Assembly: GCA_009602735.1 (NCBI GenBank)
Contig: WELA01004146.1
Location: 84,059 to 143,940, forward strand
Direction of reading: 5' to 3'
From: Mesotaenium endlicherianum
Lineage: Eukaryota; Streptophyta; Zygnematophyceae; Zygnematales; Mesotaeniaceae
Length of the DNA: 59,882 bases
In this document: positions 54,987 through 59,882 of the stretch, one piece after another
How positions within the stretch are numbered: position 1 is the stretch's first letter
How the letters are laid out: every line of letters starts with the position of its first letter
Translations under genes and position numbers: made by a program
The notes under the pieces: model-generated
The model's database searches: none
The model's input: only the letters and a program-made list of their open reading frames with translations
What the model was told of the DNA's origin: nothing

Positions 54987-56741
54987 ATGGACCACTCACA
55001 GCAAGAAGCTGCAGTAGCGCTTATTCTCCGCTTGAGAGAAGCAAGAGCGGATATAGAGCAGAGGCAATTGCCTCTTCAGCTCAGCAACATAGCAACCCTT
55101 GCAAAGACGGCGTTGATGGGGTATTCAAATCAGCAGGCTGGCTACTGTGGGCCAGAACTTTTACGTCAGGTCATAGCTGCGTGGGGTAAGATCGTAGCCA
55201 ACACTTCGTTGGCCAGTACACCAACGGCTCTTACTAGCCATTACTCTAACCAACAATATCCTTCTGACTCCTCACGACAAGTGGGGCTTGACGGAGGCCT
55301 ATTGAATGCTCCTACACAAGAGGAGAATGCAACCAAGAGTACTCATCATAACATTGCAGCCACGGAAGAACAAGTGTAAGTATATTGCTCCCACATGTCT
55401 AGAATTAAGTACTGCTCTGGAAGTACCGCTCTCCATATGCCTATATTTCAAGCAGTGCATCAATATGCTCACAGTTGCGGTTGCCACAAGGCGACGTTTT
55501 CTATAAGCAGGAACTTCAAATGATCAACCTGATGAACGCAACTCTAATTTGCTCCTCATCCATAGTTCCCACGAAAAAGATAGAATCTTCGTGCTTCATT
55601 GTTACGTTTCCGACAAGGATATAAAAGCTTGCTTAGAACTGATCCATTGCAGTAGGACACAACTTGCATCGAAATTGACCAGCTTATACTCACAGAAAGA
55701 GGTCAGTTCCTGCTCCTATTCTTTGTGATGCAGTTTGCGGCAAGCTGATGGGAATATTGACCTGGAGAAGTTGGTTCCAACCGAAGAGCGTGTTGATGAT
55801 GTTTTTGATGGAATTTCTGCTGGACTTGGCCTCACTTCTGATCAGAATTTGGAAAGTGACACTCATACTTGGATAGATGGTCTCTTGCAAATGGAGGAAG
55901 AAAACTCTTTCAACAGTAATGTGCCGGAGCTGTTTGAAGTAATTGGCACAAGTGAGAGTCAGACCTATCCAGGCACATCAGGGGCTTGCGAAGTTGTTCC
56001 TTTCACGAAGAAGCATGAGGGAAAAGGCATGTCACTTAAGAGGAATGCCCCAGACGAGAGTGTGCCGTATCGAAGTCAGATTAAAAGCAAGCAAAAAAGT
56101 TCGCTCTCAATAGCTGGGGGAAGGCATGACCAGTCAAGCACAGCATTACCTGCCCTTGAAGATGCCCTCAGTCCTACTATCGCGTCAAAGAGTCTGTTCT
56201 TTACAGCCTCCCCCCCTACAGAGACATTTCACCAAGGCCCTGAACAGATGGAGAGATGGCTTGAGTGGAGCCAACCCAGCAATTTTGAAGGAGACCAGCT
56301 TTGCACAGCAGGAACAACAAAGAGAAGCAGGCGAACAACAAGAGACAAGGCAAGGGTTGCCAGGTTGAGAAGAAGACAGATCAACGCAAGAATTTTTGCT
56401 CTGCAGGTGACCAAATGAATTATGGCTTACAGGGATTGCTTATTGATAAAGTATTTGCATTTTATGGAAGTACAAAAAGTCTCTATAGTTCAGCCCAGAT
56501 ACTTGGCAGCCCGGCGCCTTTCTTTTGCACAGCGACCCCGGCCTTCTTACACAATGCACATCATGCATCTATCTTAGAGATTCCTCGCCTTCTCAAATCT
56601 GACACTTTCCTTGTGGTTCCTCACTCACAGGATTTGGTACCACATAGCAAGAACTTGGATACTGTGAAACTGCTGGATCAAGCAATTCAGTACGTGCGTA
56701 CTCTGCAAAAAGAAATTGTGCGTAAAGAACATACAAGATAG
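54987..56741 (+). CDS. Atypical basic helix-loop-helix transcription factor (3 exons)
   Basis: Exons 54987-55375, 55734-56406 and 56631-56741 join in phase to 390 codons. Intron 1 has the donor GTAAGT and acceptor GATGCAG; intron 2 starts GTGACC and ends CTCACAG. The start MDHSQQEAAV is the first Met after the TATAAG at 54940. The middle is Ser/Asp/Glu-rich. The bHLH is at the C-terminus: basic part RDKARVARLRRRQ, helix 1 INARIFALQ, loop VPHSKNLDT, helix 2 VKLLDQAIQYVRTLQKEI. Intron 2 falls between helix 1 and the loop, as in many plant bHLH genes. The fold resembles plant groups with LQ-x-LVP and LD-x-A-x-x-Y-V/I-x-x-LQ. At the E-box-reading positions, His5 is Lys and Glu9 is Ala while Arg13 is kept, so normal E-box binding is doubtful. 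Confidence 0.8.
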
Positions 56742-59037
56742 GTCACTGAGATACATTCAAGGAAGAAAAGTTTCCTGCTATTACCATTATATGTTCATGC
56801 CTGGGTAGCCAAGTATCAACCCATCAAGGAGATATTAGTATCATGTAGACTGATGTATGATCATGGTAAAAGCAGGACCTTCTTGTCCGAACTCTTCAAT
56901 GAGATGATATAAGATAGATAATGCCATGCTATAAGCGACATGATATAGCATTTTTTTATATTTATATTCATGTTGCAACCCTGGCCTAAGTGAGACCATC
57001 ATCTGCTTATGTTGGACTTCAATCTCTATTCACCGCTACTCGTGAATATGCCCACTCTAAGTCTACTTATGCTTGCATGTACACATGCTATCTATGCATC
57101 AATGGAAATCGTCGGGGTGTGGGGGGGGACGGTGGGGCTTCTCTTTAGTGCTCCTTTCACTGGCACCAACTGTCTCCCGAGTCCCATCACAGAGAGAAGA
57201 CTGGAATGCACTGCCCAAGTCTCCTTCCAACCATCTTCTTTGTTGCTCTCTTCGTCTATATGTGCATGTCCCTTGGCTGGGCCCTGGCTGTCAGTCCTTT
57301 GTGTCTGCAAGATTGTCCGTATGCCTGCTTGCTTGCATCTCTGCCTGGCTGTCTGGCTGTCTGCGGAGTCAACCCCAAGTAGAAGCAGAGCTGGCCAGGC
57401 AGAAAGAGAAGCCTGGATGGATGCTGGGCCAGGCCGCGCCACTGGCGCCCTTCTGATGGTGGCCCACGGCTCCAGCGTCTGCTCTGTCTCATCCCATCGG
57501 CAAATCACAGCCAGCCAGCCGCAAGGTGGTCCGAGTCTGCATCTATTGGCCTGCGCCTCTTCAATGGACTCTTAAGACTTACACCCCGGGAACAAGAAAT
57601 GGCCCGTGACAATACGTTGATCGACAATGAGAACCCAAAAGAATACTTTTTGAATTTTTGTTGGGGACAAAACTGCTGGCAGAGCTAAGCGATCAATCCT
57701 CGTTTACCTGAAGATGACGCTGTAAGTGCACTTATAGATCGTAATTCAGGAGATAACATGACATACAATCTGCATAATTTCTCTGAAGGCATACCCGATG
57801 CAGACTTTCCAGTTGAAGCCATACAATTTCCAGACAGGCTAAGCGACAATGCTTTGCATGACCGTGCTGATGGTAAAGACACATATACACGTGTTTGCAT
57901 TGCTGTGCACCCATTCGGTAGACCAAGCGGCAGCAGCAGCAACAGCAACAGTAGCAGCAGCAGGCAGACAAACACCAAACGGCAGCTGCACGTGACTCAC
58001 CACCCACATTCCGCAAGCCTTGCCTTGGGCTTACTTCTACCCACCCCCCCATTCCATATTCCTGCTCTCTGCTCTCTTCCGCCTCTGATGTCCGGGGCCT
58101 GATGTGACAAGTGGCCTTGTCGAGGACTGCAATCAAGTCGGGGAAGGACCAGCAGTGGCTGGCGGAAAACTATGAGCAGCCGGTGGCAACTGTCGCGGGC
58201 TCCAGCGTGCGCGTGGCGGTGCACTGCGACAGCTGCTCCCACGACTACGACCAAGCCCGCCATCTGTCTCCTCTCCAGCTCTCCCCTCCAGCAGGTGCGT
58301 TGCTCACATGTGCACGCGCGCGTTATCTGCTAGTCGCGAGCCGTGAAGCACTGAAACTTGTGTGGAGTTCAGTTCAAGGAGGTGGCAGCTTTCATCAAGA
58401 ATGTGCGTACTTCCAAAGTCAAACCAGTTCAAAGGGTATGGCACACCAGCTCCATCTTTCTGAGCACTTCACTCGAGTCAGCAGCAGGGTCAACAAGGAG
58501 TCTACTCCAAAGTCAAGTCTACACCCTCTGTCGTTCTCGCTGATTTTCTGACTCTAAGGGTGTCCGTTCAAGTCCGTCAGCCCCTCCCGCAATCCACACG
58601 CCCTTCTGGCCCTCTTTACAATGAGCCTTCAGCAGGCACAGGGCCATCTATGATCTAAATTGGCGGCGTGTTCAGCAGAGCTGGAACTTGGGCCCCAGTC
58701 CACAGGCGATACGCTTACATTTACCAGTCACTACCAGGGGTCATCTACGGCCACCTGTCGGGCTGGGGCCGCCCAATGCTGCTGCCGCTGCTGCGGCAGA
58801 AATTCCCCCACTTCTGCTGTCGTGGGCAGACTCGCCCACATCGACGCTGGCACGTGTACCATATAGCGATGCCTCGTTGCTCCCAGGCAATCCTGGCCTG
58901 GAGCTTCGACCTCCGCAGCTGAGCTGCACAGCCGCACAGCTGGTGGCTGCAGCGGCAGCGGCGCCAGGCTTGGTGCTTTCTTGGTCGCAGCCGGGTGGCA
59001 GAGCCGCATTCAGGCGAGGGAGAATGCGATGCAGGGG

Positions 59038-59095
59038 CAGCAGCAGCAGCAGAAAGAGCAGCAGCAGCAGCAGCAGCAGCGGCGGCGGCAGCAGA
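59038..59095. repeat. CAG trinucleotide run
   Basis: Imperfect (CAG)n with AAAGAG and CGG interruptions; gives Leu-, Ala- or Cys-rich frames on the minus strand that are not evidence of genes. Confidence 0.9.
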
Positions 59096-59403
59096 GGCCT
59101 CCACCCCTCTCCTGTGAGAAGTAGCCTAAGCTGGCGCCAGGCGGCTCTCCTCTCGTCTCCATCCTCAGCTTGCAACTCCATGGAGGAGGAGGAGGAGAAT
59201 TTGACACCTGAGGATGTGGATGCACCATCTGGCGCCGGCGTAGCTTCGCAAGCGGCCCACCTGCCAATCTGTCGAGCGCCTGCCGGCTTGCTGCCGGCCA
59301 GCGCCAGCTGGCGGGGCGTGCAGGCGAGAGCACAAGCGTGGGCGGCGGCACGGCGCTCTCAATTGTACGGGGGCGGGCGGAAGCGACGGCGCGCGCGTGC
59401 TGT

Positions 59404-59465
59404 GGTGCGCCAGGTGCCAGGTGCCCAGTGCCAGGTGCCAAGTGCCAGGTGCCAGGTGCCAAGTA
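59404..59465. repeat. 7-bp tandem repeat GCCAGGT
   Basis: About eight imperfect copies of GCCAGGT/GCCAAGT in a row. Confidence 0.9.
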
Positions 59466-59882
59466 GGTACGAGCTATCCCTGCCTGCTGTCTGGGGTGAG
59501 CTGTTGGCTCAGCCCAGCAGCTCACAAGAGAGCTGGGCTAAGGCAGGCAAGCAGGCAGGCTGGGTGGGCCGGAGCAACGACGCTGCAGGCACACTTGGTC
59601 ACTCCTCGCCTGCCCATGAGACAGACAGAGAAACGGACAAACAAGCGCACACGTGTGCCTCAGTCACGTGCAACCTCTTTGAGGCCCACACGCCAAACAA
59701 GTGCACACAATTGCATGCTGTGGCAGCTCCCTCTCAACTCCCCTTCCTTTCTTCTTATTGCCGCCTTCATAACTTGGGGGCTGTAGCTCTATCCCAGGGG
59801 GATGTTGCCTCACCCACCCCTCCCGTGCTTGCTCGCCTATGCTCCTTCCTTCACACAACTACGCCACACACCGCCCCCCCCC

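Larger units (their letters stand above)
56742..59882. other. Mostly non-coding right end
   Basis: Open frames here are low-complexity or shadowed by CAG/CTG runs (57930-57965 and 59038-59095). A plus-strand segment at about 58111-58295 (KSGKDQQWLAENYEQPVATV, SVRVAVHCDSCSHDYDQA) ends in a CAG|GTGCGT donor and could be an exon of an unknown gene, but I would not call it. Confidence 0.35.

Noticed and set aside
57009..57575. 188-codon plus-strand frame
   Set aside because: Starts in AT-rich sequence and has no motif, and the overlapping frames on both strands are equally open; I think it is chance.
58741..59181. Leu-rich membrane-like minus-strand frame
   Set aside because: The Leu run is the complement of the CAG repeat; not a transmembrane protein.

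Overview
This is a nuclear window from a green plant-lineage (streptophyte) genome. The evidence is GT-AG spliced genes, a plant-type Fes1 co-chaperone, a plant-style bHLH factor with an intron in the loop of the fold, Ty3/gypsy chromoviruses primed by initiator tRNA-Met, and a hAT transposase with a DUF659-like domain. GC-rich, largely intron-poor host genes sit beside AT-rich retroelements. A charophyte alga or an early-diverging land plant fits best; I cannot name the species.

Layout. Positions 1-1.7 kb hold the 3' end of a Fes1/HspBP1-like gene. At 2.7-4.6 kb (minus) is a frameshifted F-box/LRR gene. From 5.9 to 7.4 kb (minus) lie decayed remains of a gag domain followed by a cytosine-5 DNA methyltransferase. 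At 7.5-9.3 kb is the 5' end (LTR, primer site, gag) of another LTR element. From 10.0 to 14.2 kb two 3' ends of one Ty3/gypsy family (here E) point away from each other, forming a long inverted repeat. From 14.8 to 29.7 kb a third E LTR is split by a tandem array (LTR-internal-LTR-internal-LTR) of a chromovirus (here R). The left R copy is broken by two solo LTRs with perfect 5-bp target duplications. The right copy R2 keeps gag, protease, reverse transcriptase, RNase H, integrase and chromodomain, though with a stop, a frameshift and an assembly gap, and has a textbook -1 frameshift signal at its gag-pol junction.

From 29.9 to 32.3 kb is a GC-rich tandem repeat of about 568 bp. At 34.4-36.1 kb is an intact single-exon F-box/LRR gene, paralogous to the broken one at 2.7-4.6 kb. 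At 38.6-41.0 kb is a decayed hAT transposase. At 42.1-43.0 kb (minus) is a second, different cytosine methyltransferase, also broken, with coding-looking modules upstream of it. At 46.7-48.0 kb is a third, decayed F-box/LRR paralogue. At 52.1-53.7 kb is a sequence with terminal inverted repeats and no transposase. At 55.0-56.7 kb is a three-exon atypical bHLH gene. The right end is mostly non-coding with CAG and 7-bp repeats.

How it fits together. Host genes (chaperone cofactor, F-box/LRR family, bHLH factor) are islands in a transposon graveyard. The most interesting strands are two unrelated cytosine methyltransferase relics, at least one next to a retrotransposon gag; a long inverted repeat of E that could give hairpin RNA; the R tandem array with its recoding site; and an F-box/LRR family with a shared C-terminal signature. 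Three single-N positions, two of them flanked by duplicated sequence, look like unmerged contig joins, so part of the local structure may be an assembly effect.
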